Positions 7,985-19,990 of a DNA stretch of 64,000 nucleotides are shown piece after piece; within the stretch, counting starts at the first letter, position 1; every line of letters starts with the position of its first letter. The notes beneath the pieces are model-generated. The model was not told the DNA's origin and made no database searches. It worked only from the letters and a program-made list of their open reading frames with translations. Source of the stretch: Alopecurus myosuroides (taxonomy: Eukaryota > Streptophyta > Magnoliopsida > Poales > Poaceae); NCBI GenBank assembly GCA_028641055.1, contig CM054062.1, positions 173,433,642 to 173,497,641 of the forward strand, read 5' to 3'. The translations under genes were made by a program, and so were the position numbers.

Positions 7985-9716
7985 TTTTTGCCTTACGTAG
8001 TCCGACAAGATCATTATGCAGGTAACGAGACATGCCCATACATGCGAGGATCTGGAAAACGACTCACCGGTCAGCGGAATCAATATAGTCGTAGAAGAAT
8101 TATGAACAATCTTATATCTTCACAACTAGGCCTAGCAAGGATGTCGCTAAGTCTCCCCTCCTTAGAATCACATGTGCAATCTCTCTTATGGTGTGCACAC
8201 GTACGCTCGTGTCAACCCGTCAGCGCTCCGCCCTCCGAGACTCGGCACCGACGAAGAGAGACAGCCTTCCGGCATTACTAGTTGGTAGCACTAATCAACC
8301 GTGATTAGAGCTATTATGAAACTGGAAGTTCTCAACACGTGAGAGAGAAAACAATTAGATCTAGGTCTAATCGGGAGAGTATAACTCAAAAACCCGATTA
8401 GAAGAGGCTCTAATCCAATTAGAGACGTTTCTAATTAGAGGCTCTAATTTAATTAGATCTTCTCTAATTAGACCTCTAATTAGAGGTTCTAATTCTAAAT
8501 TCCCTCTAATTAGATCTCTAATTTTATGAGTGAGTGAGAGAGAGAGAGAGAAGGCCAAAAGGCTCAATTGATTGCATCTTCAAAGAGGAGGAGGGGTGGG
8601 ATTATATAGTGGGAGTTAGGAGGGCACCTGCCATAGAAGGGGGTCGGTTTCCCCTCCTTCTCCTGGGCTGCACCACCCTCCAAGGAGGAATCGGATTGGA
8701 CTACCTTGTGGAGTCCAATCCCACCTCTCTTTTTTTCTTTTTGTTTTTCTTTTTTCCTTCTCATTTATTTATCCAATAAATTCAGGAAAATACTTTTGGA
8801 ATCCTTTTGCACTTTGTGAGACCATGGGCCCCACCTGGCATTTCCTAAATTTAGGTTTTTCCCATAGGGGAAAAACTGCCCCCCTCCGGCATAGATTCCA
8901 TATAAGGAACTCCCACGGAACTCTTCCAGAACACCGTTACCCCTATAGATAAAATTATCGATATTATCTAACAATGTTGGAAACTCATTTATAACACACC
9001 GAAACATCTCATGTCCTTCGGAGCCTCTCATATAAATTATACCAAACACCGACATCATTTCTCTCTTATAGCAACTTCCCTGAAACCACTCCAATTGACA
9101 TTGGACTTGTTTCTGTGATATCGAAACGACATAACACATTCATAAAACCAATAACAACATATTATTTCTCTCAATAAAAGGTTGGCACGGCTTCAGCGTG
9201 TGACCCGTAAAGACTCGATAACACATAGACATGTTCGGCTAATTACCGAACAATAACCAACCGCGGGATCGTGGACGTTCATGATGGCTCCTGTGTGTTC
9301 CCGGTGTATGAGGGAACCTTATAAGTTACTCATTGCACTTATTCCCTTAACTTTACGATACCAATGATATCACGAGGTGAGACTATGTGATCTAATCTGA
9401 TCAAACTCTTTAATCATAACACATATAACTCGTTTACCAATATCGTTCTCTTTTCTCGTTCATATCCCTGATAACCCAGTGATAAGATCACACTATGTCT
9501 GGTCAGACGATATGTCATCGGTGATACTGAGAGGTCCTAGAGAATCTATACGTCTATCATCTAGAGGAGTTAAGTACTAGTCTTGAACGATCTCGGGTCC
9601 ATTACACTTTCTAGGTCATACCCAGACATCACCGTTATAATCACCAGTTACGACAAGATGGTTGATGATATCCAAAGTATAACTTTTGATCATGCGGTCA
9701 CTAGATATTCTCATAG
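7985..9716 (-). mobile_element. Copia LTR, distal part (copy C, split by giant-LTR element)
   Basis: On the minus strand this continues the LTR that starts near 19672. It holds U3 sequence (9716 to about 8770), a promoter-like CCCACTATATAATCC near 8605, and downstream leader-like sequence. It is cut at 9716, where the giant-LTR element is inserted; the same LTR resumes at 19292 after duplication of CATAG. The stretch 8205-8765 also has a diverged relative at 24515-24967. There is no coding capacity. Confidence 0.75.
8390..8551. repeat. Degenerate CTAATTAGA array followed by (GA)n
   Basis: From about 8390 to 8524 the unit TCTAATTAGAG recurs many times in both orientations, since the core CTAATTAG is self-complementary. 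This is followed by GAGTGAGTGAGAGAGAGAGAGAG (8528-8550). It lies within the leader part of Copia LTR copy C. A weaker version is visible in the relative at 24660-24760. Confidence 0.8.
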
Positions 9717-10582
9717 TGTAACACCTGGGGTGTTACCCTATTAGAGAGTGTTTGTTTCCTTTTTTTGCTTGCATCATATGCATCTCATGAGCATTGCATT
9801 CTGTTTTTCAAAACAAATCAAAATTCAAAAAAATTTAAACTTTCACCCCTTGCTCAAAAATTTCCAATTTCAAACTTGCAAACTAAATCACTCATTTGTT
9901 TTTCAATAATTTGAAGTTGTTTTAATCCAATTGCCTGTTAATAAAATTTTCCCCTTTTGTTAAAAAACCCTAATGGCAATTCAAAAATTCAAAGCAACTC
10001 AATCTTATTTATCATATTTCAATATGGGTTTGAAAATTAAAATTTGGCAAACAAACTAATTTCAATAATGTTTGTATAATTGCTTGTTGCCTATTAAATA
10101 AAATTTGTTTAAACCCAAAATTCCAACTCATGAAAACTAACAAACCATTCTAATAATCTAATCCAATTAATAGTAGGGTTCACCCTATTAAACTTGTTAT
10201 TTTCTAATATTAATCAACTATTTGCAAATTATTCAAATTCAAACCATTTTGGCAAAACAGCAACTAAGTTGGAATTTCCAAAAACTTAAGTGGTAAATTG
10301 GTATATATTGAACTAACAAACTCACCTGTTTTTTCCCACAATTTTATAAACTCTAAACCTATCTATCTCTCCCATTTTCTTTTGCTACAAAAAAAAAGAA
10401 ACAGAAAAATAGAAATAAGAAAAAGGAAAAGAAAACGCGCAGCACCTAACCTATCCGCAGCCAGCCCACCTTTTCTGGCCCAGTACCCCTTCGAGCTCTC
10501 CTTCTACCTGTACGGCAGCTAGATGCTGCTGTCCACGTCAATGGCAGTACAGAGGGGACGGCCAGCAACGCTCACCTCCCCC

Positions 10583-10588
10583 TATATA
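10583..10588 (+). promoter_or_regulatory. TATA box in the giant 5' LTR
   Basis: CCTATATAGCC precedes a CT-rich, leader-like stretch. The same box is at 15611-15616 in the 3' LTR. Its position at the switch from AT-rich to GC-rich DNA suggests it drives the element's RNA. Confidence 0.55.
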
Positions 10589-11353
10589 GCCTACCCACTA
10601 GGGTTCCCCGAGCTAACCCTAGCCCCCAGCCCCTAGCTACCTCCCTCCTCGCCGCCGATCGCATCCTCTGCCACCTCCCTCCTCTCTCTGAAACCCCTCC
10701 GTTTCTGAACCCTGCAACCTCACCACCGTCAGTACCACCGCTGCCTCCCCGTCAGTCCACCGCCATGGCCACCTCGGGCTAGCAACATGCCTCCAGGAGC
10801 CACACGGAGAGGACTTCTTCGTCCACGCAGGAGGAGGCAGCCGGGATCGACTACCGCGACCAAGATGGCCATTTTTCTTCCGCCGATGGCCAACCTTCCT
10901 CGCCGAAATTCGCCGCCACCGATCCTCCTCCGAGCGTGTTCTACTGCTGCGGCCCCTCCTGGTGAGCGCACCTTTCCATTCCACCCGTTTCCCATCTTGT
11001 TTGGCTGAGGTACCTCGCTCCCGTCGAGGTGTAGCTCCGGCAGCCATGGACGCCGTGGATGCGTTTCTGCGGGAAGCGTTGCTCCTACCTGCGGCCCCTC
11101 GTGCCCGTGTTGGTACACGCCAACAGCAGCAGCACGCTAGCACTCAAGCGCACCACCACGGTTGCGGCAGCGCAGCACGCGCACGGTGGCCGTCCGCCGG
11201 CGAGTCGTTCCGCCGTGGTACTGTCTCTGAACCCATCTGTTTTCAGTCGACAGTTGCTTGTCTGACGAAAGTTCAGGCCAACTGAACTTCAAAGTTCAGT
11301 TACGCCGCACCTATCCCTTAAAACCATTGCATGTTCCCTTCTGTCAACAAACT

Positions 11354-11432
11354 CTTCCGCAGTGCAGTGGTAGCCTCTGCCCGCGCGCAAGGCCAGGGTG
11401 CGGGTTCGAGCCCCGCTGCGCCCCTTTCTTTT
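11354..11432 (+). other. tRNA-like segment with A and B boxes inside the LTR
   Basis: CAGTGCAGTGGTAG (11360-11373) resembles a tRNA D-arm and A box. GGTTCGAGCCC (11403-11413) fits the B-box consensus GGTTCGANNCC and sits in a perfect 5-bp T-arm stem (GCGGG/CCCGC). The spacing is tRNA-like, and a TTTT terminator lies at 11429-11432. I cannot fold a complete acceptor and anticodon stem, so it is a tRNA-derived relic or an internal Pol III promoter rather than a functional tRNA gene. The copy in the 3' LTR is at about 16382-16460. Confidence 0.5.
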
Positions 11433-14263
11433 GGGATTTCTTCCCTTGCACAAGCGACCCCACCCGTCAGCGGGTTGTTCTGCCACGCACGCACGGCAGC
11501 GCCACGCTGGCCCCCAGGCCCACGATGCAGTGGCAGTGGCTAGGGGCCAGTACGGTGCCAAACGTTTTAAAACGTTTTCTGTTTAAAATTCTAATTCTTT
11601 TAAATAACAGTTTTAAACACTAAACTTTAAACTTTAATAACTTTCAAACTATAACTCCAATAAATAAAAGTTGTATATGTTTTCTGTTCCAAATTAATAG
11701 ATCTATCCAAATAATCCATTTGTGCTCTGTTTTGAAAATTCCAAATGTATTTAAAATTCAAATTTGAATAATTCAAATGCAAATTTCTAAATACCATAAC
11801 TAATTCATTATTAATCCAATAAATGCAAATAAAATATGTTTTCCATACCATTTCAAATAACCTTTCCAAATATAATTTTTGTTTCCTGGTTTGAATAATT
11901 TAAATTGCCTAAATAATTTAATACTTGTTTAATTCCATTAAATTTGATAAAATAATAACTTGATCAATATAAAATATTTTGAACATGCAAAATATGTTTT
12001 CAAACCATCAAAGTGTGAACTTTTCAAATGTGAGTTTGAATTTATGTTTTGAACAAATAAAAATTCAATTAAATTCAAACTTGTTTTAAATTCATTTAAA
12101 ATTTGTTTAATATTGTTTAATTCATAATTAAATTATCCTAATTCCAAATTCAATATTTGAAACATGTAATCCAACTAAAATTTGATGTTCTGTTCAAATA
12201 CAAATTTTGTCAATCGTTTTGAACACTTTAACTTGATGAAAATAACAATTGTTGGTGTGACACCCTTAAGGAACCAAAATTTTCTAACTTAATAAATAGA
12301 TTTCTGAAATTGGTAAACCTTATTTCCAACTGGTTCTATTGTTGTTATTTTGTTGTTTTCCTCATCCATGCCTCATCCTAAACCACTTTCACCTAATGAT
12401 TAGTAGGAAAACAATTGTTCCAACCATAATTCATGGGCTTGTCATATGCAACTCAAATTGCATATGGGTCCATTTAAATCTGTTTATCATGTCAACTAGT
12501 TTATTTCTATGCATCAATTAAATTGTCATGCATCCATATCCTGATCATGCTGGATCTTTTGCCGTAGTAGTAATTGTTGCATCCGGTGTTTGTTCGAGGT
12601 TCATTGCTTCTTCCCGGATAGGACGTTGAGATGATGTGAGCAACGACAAGTTCTGCTACCTTGCGGGATCTCAGGCAAGTATACTCACTTGCTGCCATAT
12701 GGTTGCCTTTCATCACTGGTTACCGATTCTTTCCGTTGTTCTTTTCTGCTAGCCTTAGTAGTTGTTGTTTCTGTTACGAACCTACCACATGAATCCTTTA
12801 ACCCTGATATTGCCTCACCTCCACACCTATAACCATTGCTTGTGCCCGTGTCTTACTAGCATGCTTAGGTTGTTTTGCTCGAGTCTGTTACCCGTTACTT
12901 TCTGTTATTACTTCATTATGTTCTGGGGGCTCGATGTTAATCAATCAATCCTGTTAATGCTAATGGTAATAATAATTTGATGATAAGGCACCGGCAGGAG
13001 GCCCTTGTGGTTTTGAGGCCTGCTAGTGTCGACCCTAATAGGAAAAGGGTCTTGTCTACTGATCCATGATGAGCGCACTAACCGCATGTGGGAAGCGAGT
13101 ATGGGCGCCCCCCTCAATTTGACTCGATTCGCATCTCGTCCAAATCGCCTCATTTAGTTCGGGTTTTCCATTTGCTGCATGCATGATCTTGCGAGCCCTT
13201 GGATACCGGGTGGAACTTTCGTAGTCGGCATATAGGAGGACACGTTCTTAGAGTGCTATGAGTGTCCATTTTCTTCTGGGCTCGATTAGCCGTGCGCCTA
13301 AGGTGGTTTGGGCTTGATGCGAAGAAGAGTTGAGTTGTGTTGAGTGCCCCGCTTGGTGGAAGGGCCTTTCCATCTGGTGGGTTATTCATGCGTGTACGGC
13401 CAAATTGGTGCAACCCTGCAGGGATAATCTTCTCGAGAAGCCGTGTTTTCCGCGGTTATGGATTACTTGGTGAAAGTACTGGCTAACAAGTACTCAGGAC
13501 AACTTAAACCTAATGATTAACAACCTTACACCCAACGATTAACAACTTGACTAGTAATAGGCTTATTGACACAATAATATGAACCATCATTAACTCAACT
13601 GCGTGAGTTATCCTCGGATTGCTTCTTCGGATAAGGGGCGAGATCCAGGATGGGTTTGTTTGAAGTTATCTTTCAGTTGGTTACAATACTCGATCTTATC
13701 TCCTTTCTGGTAGCTGGAAGTGGTAGTGTTTCTGTAGTTGGTTAGTGCAGCCCGCTGCCGCTTATTTGCAACCACCCCTTCCTTTCCGTTGAACCCAAAG
13801 TATTTGTATCTTGTGATGACTGGCTACGCCGGTATCTTGTGAGTATGGTTTATCCCCCTTGCCAGTACTTAACCGTACTGACCCACGAATCTCTTTCGTG
13901 GCTGCATATTCAACATTGCAGTCAACAGGTTTGAAGTCTGACGACGTTAGCTTGGGAATCCCTCCGGCTTGGCCTGGGCAGGGATTGGACGCTCTCGGTT
14001 ATCTTCAGGACTCTTAGTCCAGTTTGGATCTTGTCCGTAGACGGACGATATGTTGTTTCTTCCGCTGTTATTTGGATCTTTGTATTGTATCAGTTGTACC
14101 CCTGACTCGTTTGAGTCATCTTGTATATATCTTTTCTGTTGTTGTTGTGGATTATTCGTGAACTGCTGTAATGTTATCACAAGTGGCAACCTGGAATCGG
14201 TTATTATGTGGATTTTGGCGGGAATGTTGAAATCTGCATAGTGCCCGATCCCGGGGCGTCACA

Positions 14264-14742
14264 AAATGGTATCAGAGCCTTGGTTCCGATTCCCGAGATT
14301 GTTTCGATACGAATGGTTATCGAAGCAACGGGTCCGCAAAGCCTGTAGGATAACCTCGCTAACGGTCGTTGTTTCTAGAATGTCAAAAACTATTTCTGCT
14401 AAACTATTTTGGAAAACATCTCAATAGGATTCTTGTTTTCTCCTTATCCCTATTCTATTTCCCCTCCCATCTTATTTGTTTTTGGAGGCTACCCTCGTAC
14501 TCAATCTTTCAAAGTGTTAGGATCCTACGTGGGTGGACGTTTTCTGAGCCTCTAACCTAATAGGTTCGATCATCGGAAGATTCCTGGTGGAAGAACATCG
14601 TCATCACCCCGAGCAAGAATCCCTTGTTAGTGGTGTCGAGGAAAATCAACTGGAAGCACGAAGAATCGATAGTCGAACTTCTTTCCCCTCCCGGGTTAGC
14701 AGGTGGATTGCGAGGGCGCAATCCCTTGTTAGTGGTGTCGTC
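14264..14742 (+). other. Minimal internal domain of the giant-LTR element
   Basis: 479 bp between the LTRs. The primer-binding site TGGTATCAGAGCC (14267-14279) fits initiator tRNA-Met and follows the LTR after AAA. No zinc knuckle, protease or polymerase motif is present. The expected purine tract directly before the 3' LTR is missing; the sequence there reads GTTAGTGGTGTCGTC. A 20-bp segment ATCCCTTGTTAGTGGTGTCG occurs twice, near 14619 and 14721, consistent with an internal deletion or template switch. Confidence 0.8.
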
Positions 14743-17700
14743 TGTAACACCTGGGGTGTTACCCTATTAGAGAGTGTTTGTTTCCTTTTTTTGCTTGCAT
14801 CATATGCATCTCATGAGCATTGCATTCTGTTTTTCAAAACAAATCAAAATTCAAAACAATTTAAACTTTCACCCCTTGCTCAAAAATTTCCAATTTCAAA
14901 CTTGCAAACTAAATCACTCATTTGTTTTTCAATAATTTGAAGTTGTTTTAATCCAATTGCCTGTTAATAAAATTTTCCCCTTTTGTTAAAAAACCCTAAT
15001 GGCAATTCAAAAATTCAAAGCAACTCAATCTTATTTATCATATTTCAATATGGGTTTAAAAATTAAAATTTGGCAAACAAACTAATTTCAATAATGTTTG
15101 TATAATTGCTTGTTGCCTATTAAATAAAATTTGTTTAAACCCAAAATTCCAACTCATGAAAACTAACAAACCATTCTAATAATCTAATCCAATTAATAGT
15201 AGGGTTCACCCTATTAAACTTGTTATTTTCTAATATTAATCAACTATTTGCAAATTATTCAAATTCAAACCATTTTGGCAAAACAGCAACTAAGTTGGAA
15301 TTTCCAAAAACTTAAGTGGTAAATTGGTATATATTGAACTAACAAACTCACCTGTTTTTTCCCACAATTTTATAAACTCTAAAACCTATCTATCTCTCCC
15401 ATTTTCTTTTGCTACAAAAAAAAAGAAACAGAAAAATAGAAATTAGAAAAAGGAAAAGAAAACGCGCAGCACCTAACCTATCCGCAGCCCAGCCCACCTT
15501 TTCTGGCCCAGTACCCCTTCGAGCTCTCCTTCTACCTGTACGGCAGCTAGATGCTCCTGTCCACGTCAATGGCAGTACAGAGGGGACGGCCAGCAACGCT
15601 CACCTCCCCCTATATAGCCTACCCACTAGGGTTCCCCGAGCTAACCCTAGCCCCCAGCCCCTAGCTACCTCCCTCCTCGCCGCCGATCGCATCCTCTGCC
15701 ACCTCCCTCCTCTCTCTGAAACCCCTCCGTTTCTGAACCCTGCAACCTCACCACCGTCAGTACCACCGCTGCCTCCCCGTCAGTCCACCACCATGGCCAC
15801 CTCGGGCTAGCAACATGCCTCCAGGAGCCACACGGAGAGGACTTCTTCGTCCACGCAGGAGGAGGCAGCCGGGATCGACTACCGCGACCAAGATGGCCAT
15901 TTTTCTTCCGCCGATGGCCAACCTTCCTCGCCGAAATTCGCCGCCACCGGTCCTCCTCCGAGCGTGTTCTACTGTTGCGGCCCCTCATGGTGAGCGCACC
16001 TTTCCATTCCACCCGTTTCCCATCTCGTTTGGCTGAGGTACCTCGCTCCCGTCGAGGTGTAGCTCCGGCAGCCATGGACGCCGTGGATGCGTTTCTGCGG
16101 GAAGCGTTGCTCCTACCTGCGGCCCCTCGTGCCCGTGTTGGTACACGCCAACAGCAGCAGCACGCTAGCACTCAAGCGCACCACCACGGTTGCGGCAGTG
16201 CAGCACGCGCACGGTGGCCGTCCGCCGGCGAGTCGTTCCGCCGTGGTACTGTCTCCGAACCCATCTGTTTTCAGTCGACAGTTGCTTGTCTGACGAAAGT
16301 TCAGGCCAACTGAATTTCAAAGTTCAGTTACGCCGCACCTATCCCTTAAAACCATTGCCTGTTCCCTTCTGTCAACAAACTCTTCCGCAGTGCAGTGGTA
16401 GCCTCTGCCCGCGCGCAAGGCCAGGGTGCGGGTTCGAGCCCCGCTGCGCCCCTTTCTTTTGGGATTTCTTCCCCTGCACAAGCGACCCCACCCGTCAGCG
16501 GGTTGTTCTGCCACGCACGCACGGCAGCGCCACGCTGGCCCCCAGGCCCACGCTGCAGTGGCAGTGGCTAGGGGCCAGTACGGTGCCAAACGTTTTAAAA
16601 CGTTTTCTGTTTAAAATTCTAATTCTTTTAAATAACAGTTTTAAACACTAAACTTTAAACTTTAATAACTTTCAAACTATAACTCCAATAAATAAAAGTT
16701 GTATATGTTTTCTGTTCCAAATTAATAGATCTATCCAAATAATCCATTTGTGCACTGTTTTGAAAATTCCAAATGTATTTAAAATTCAAATTTGAATAAT
16801 TCAAATGCAAATTTCTAAATACCATAACTAATTCATTATTAATCCAATAAATGCAAATAAAATATGTTTTCCATACCATTTCAAATAACCTTTCCAAATA
16901 TAATTTTTGTTTCCTGGTTTGAATAATTTAAATTGCCTAAATAATTTAATACTTGTTTAATTCCATTAAATTTGATAAAATAATAACTTGATCAATATAA
17001 AATATTTTGAACATGCAAAATATGTTTTCAAACCATCAAAGTGTGAACTTTTCAAATGTGAGTTTGAATTTATGTTTTGAACAAATAAAAATTCAATTAA
17101 ATTCAAACTTGTTTTAAATTCATTTAAAATTTGTTTAATATTGTTTAATTCATAATTAAATTATCCTAATTCCAAATTCAATATTTGAAACATGTAATCC
17201 AACTAAAATTTGATGTTCTGTTCAAATACAAATTTTGTCAATCGTTTTGAACACTTTAACTTGATGAAAATAACAATTGTTGGTGTGACACCCTTAAGGA
17301 ACCAAAATTTTCTAACTTAATAAATAGATTTCTGAAATTGGTAAACCTTATTTCCAACTGGTTCTATTGTTGTTATTTTGTTGTTTTCCTCATCCATGCC
17401 TCATCCTAAACCACTTTCACCTAATGATTAGTAGGAAAACAATTGTTCCAACCATAATTCATGGGCTTGTCATATGCAACTCAAATTGCATATGGGTCCA
17501 TTTAAATCTGTTTATCATGTCAACTAGTTTATTTCTATGCATCAATGAAATTGTCATGCATCCATATCCTGATCATGCTGGATCTTTTGCCGTAGTAGTA
17601 ATTGTTGCATCCGGTGTTTGTTCGAGGTTCGTTGCTTCTTCCCGGATAGGACGTTGAGATGATGTGAGCAACGACAAGTTCTGCTACCTTGCGGGATCTC

Positions 17701-19291
17701 AGGCAAGTATACTCACTTGCTGCCATATGGCTGCCTTTCATCACTGGTTACCGATTCTTTCCGTTGTTCTTTTCTGCTAGCCTTAGTAGTAGTTGTTTCT
17801 GTTACGAACCTATCACATGAATCCTTTAACCCTGATATTGCCTCACCTCCACACCTATAACCATTGCTTGTCCCCGTGTCTTACTAGCATGCTTAGGTTG
17901 TTTTGCTCGAGTCTGTTACCCGTTACTTTCTGTTATTACTTCATTATGTTCTGGGGGCTCGATGTTAATCAATCAATCCTGTTAATGCTAATGGTAATAA
18001 TAATTTGATGATAAGGCACCGGCAGGAGGCCCTTGTGGTTTTGAGGCCTGCTAGTGTCGACCCTAATAGGAAAAGGGTCTTGTCTACTGATCCATGATGA
18101 GCGCACTAACCGCATGTGGGAAGCGAGTATGGGCGCCCCCCTCAATTTGACTCGATTCGCATCTCGTCCAAATCGCCTCATTTAGTTCGGGTTTTCCATT
18201 TGCTGCATGCATGATCTTGCGAGCCCTTGGATCCCGGGTGGAACTTTCGTAGTCGGCATATAGGAGGACACGTTCTTAGAGTGCTATGAGGGTCCATTTT
18301 CTTCTGGGCTCGATTAGCCGTGCGCCTAAGGTGCTTTGGGCTTGATGCGAAGAAGAGTTGAGTTGTGTTGAGTGCCCCGCTTGGTGGAAGGGCCTTTCCA
18401 TCTGGCGGGTTATTCATGCGTGTACGGCCAAATTGGTGCAACCCTGCAGGGATAATCTTCTCGAGAAGCCGTGTTTTCCGCGGTTATGGATTACTTGGTG
18501 AAAGTACTGGCTAACAAGTACTCAGGACAACTTAAACCTAATGATTAACAACCTTACACCCAACGATTAACAACTTGACTAGTAATAGGCTTATTGACAC
18601 AATAATATGAACCATCATTAACTCAACTGCGTGAGTTATCCTCGGATTGCTTCTTCGGATAAGGGGCGAGATCCAGGATGGGTTTGTTTGAAGTTATCTT
18701 TCAGTTGGTTACAATACTCGATCTTATCTCCTTTCTGGTAGCTGGAAGTGGTAGTGTTTCTGTAGTTGGTTAGTGCAGCCCGCTGCCGCTTATTTGCAAC
18801 CACCCCTTCCTTTCCGTTGAACCCAAAGTATTTGTATCTTGTGATGACTGGCTACGCCGGTATCTTGTGAGTATGGTTTATCCCCCTTGCCAGTACTTAA
18901 CCGTACTGACCCACGAATCTCTTTCGTGGCTGCATATTCAACATTGCAGTCAACAGGTTTGAAGTCTGACGACGTTAGCTTGGGAATCCCTCCGGCTTGG
19001 CCTGGGCAGGGATTGGACGCTCTCGGTTATCTTCAGGACTCTTAGTCCAGTTTGGATCTTGTCCGTAGACGGACGATATGTTGTTTCTTCCGCTGTTATT
19101 TGGATCTTTGTATTGTATCAGTTGTACCCCTGACTCGTTTGAGTCATCTTGTATATATCTTTTCTGTTGTTGTTGTGGATTATTCGTGAACTGTTGTAAT
19201 GTTATCACAAGTGGCAACCTGGAATCGGTTATTATGTGGATTTTGGCGGGAATGTTGAAATCTGCATAGTGCCCGATCCTGGGGCGTCACA
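14743..19291 (+). repeat. 3' LTR of the giant-LTR element
   Basis: 4549 bp, collinear with the 5' LTR throughout. Differences are scattered single bases, for example in the GC-rich leader and near the 3' end, where CCCGGGG becomes CCTGGGG. It carries the second copies of the TATA box (15611) and the tRNA-like segment (16382). Confidence 0.92.
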
Positions 19292-19672
19292 CATAGTACA
19301 GGAATTATAGCCAATTTTAACTTCATATGCATTTGCTAAAATATATGTTGCTTGTTTAGTCTCTTTTAGAAATAACATACACTTGGGTCGGTTCAGTACT
19401 ATTGTTACCCTAACAATAAACTCTCATATTTTGCTAGGCTTTCTTCTGAGTCCATGATCAGGAAAATATGATCATCTCACAAAACACAAGCTAACATTAG
19501 AGACAAGATTAGGAACTCTTGTTTGTTTATGTTTTCACAATTGCACAAAGATTTTCATTTGAAAAGTCACTTTTCAAGTGCTATAGCGGTTGTAGCATGA
19601 TGACATAAACTTAGTTCTGAACTTGGAGATAGAATAGTAAATGAATATTATTGTCTCTAGGGCAAACAGTCT
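19292..19672 (-). mobile_element. Copia LTR copy C, terminal part
   Basis: The minus strand begins near 19672 with the LTR start (CCCTAGAGACAATAATATTC after a small deletion of the terminal bases) and runs to 19292, where it would continue into 9716. Matches to copy B at 7205-7570 are collinear. It shows where the giant-LTR element landed. Confidence 0.75.
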
Positions 19673-19990
19673 CCCACTTGCACTAGATTAAATTAATACT
19701 CCATTTAGTATGATGACCCAACATCTATGGAATTTTGTGTTACTCACACTATGCATGTGGTACCTTAGACTTTTGTCTTTCATCTTTTGATATAATAAAC
19801 TTGTGATAAAATTGTGTTTGGATTTATTAGGAATTGGGTTTGTGTGAAACTGGTCCCGAGACAATATGAATAATTCAAACACCTCTGAATGAATTATCAT
19901 ATCATCGTTTGAAACCTCACTAAGTCAAACGACTTTTATCCAATAACTTGCAACCAACAATATCTAACATTGTGTTGCAACTATCCACCT
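19673..19990 (-). mobile_element. Copia internal remnant upstream of the 3' LTR
   Basis: On the minus strand the sequence just before the LTR reads CAAGTGGGAGACTG, the polypurine tract usual for this Copia group. About 300 bp of AT-rich untranslated internal sequence lies behind it. No pol frame remains before the break near 19990. Confidence 0.6.

Larger units (their letters stand above)
9717..14263 (+). repeat. 5' LTR of the giant-LTR element
   Basis: 4547 bp. The order is an AT-rich U3 (to about 10430), a TATA box, a GC-rich leader resembling a host gene 5' UTR (10600-11570) with GTGAGC donor-like sites, a tRNA-like segment, then 2.7 kb of AT-rich and mixed sequence. Short frames inside it recur in the 3' LTR because the LTRs are duplicates; none looks like a real gene. 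Confidence 0.92.
9717..19291 (+). mobile_element. Giant-LTR non-coding retrotransposon (LARD-like), complete insertion
   Basis: A complete nested insertion. It starts TGTAACACCTGGGG at 9717, ends GGGGCGTCACA at 19291, and is bounded by the 5-bp duplication CATAG (9712-9716 and 19292-19296). It consists of two LTRs of about 4.55 kb and an internal region of only 479 bp. No gag or pol remains. LTR identity is high: by eye I count about 28 substitutions and 2 single-base indels over 4.55 kb, roughly 99.4%, so the insertion is recent. The tRNA-Met primer site fits a gypsy or LARD-type element; the family name is not certain. It must have been mobilised by enzymes from another element. Confidence 0.93.

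Noticed and set aside
10637..11143. 168-codon Arg-rich minus-strand frame in the giant LTR leader
   Set aside because: GC-rich leader shadow. It recurs in the other LTR only because the LTRs are copies, and it has no domain.
11354..11432. Functional tRNA gene
   Set aside because: A and B boxes are good but acceptor and anticodon stems do not pair completely; kept only as a tRNA-like segment.
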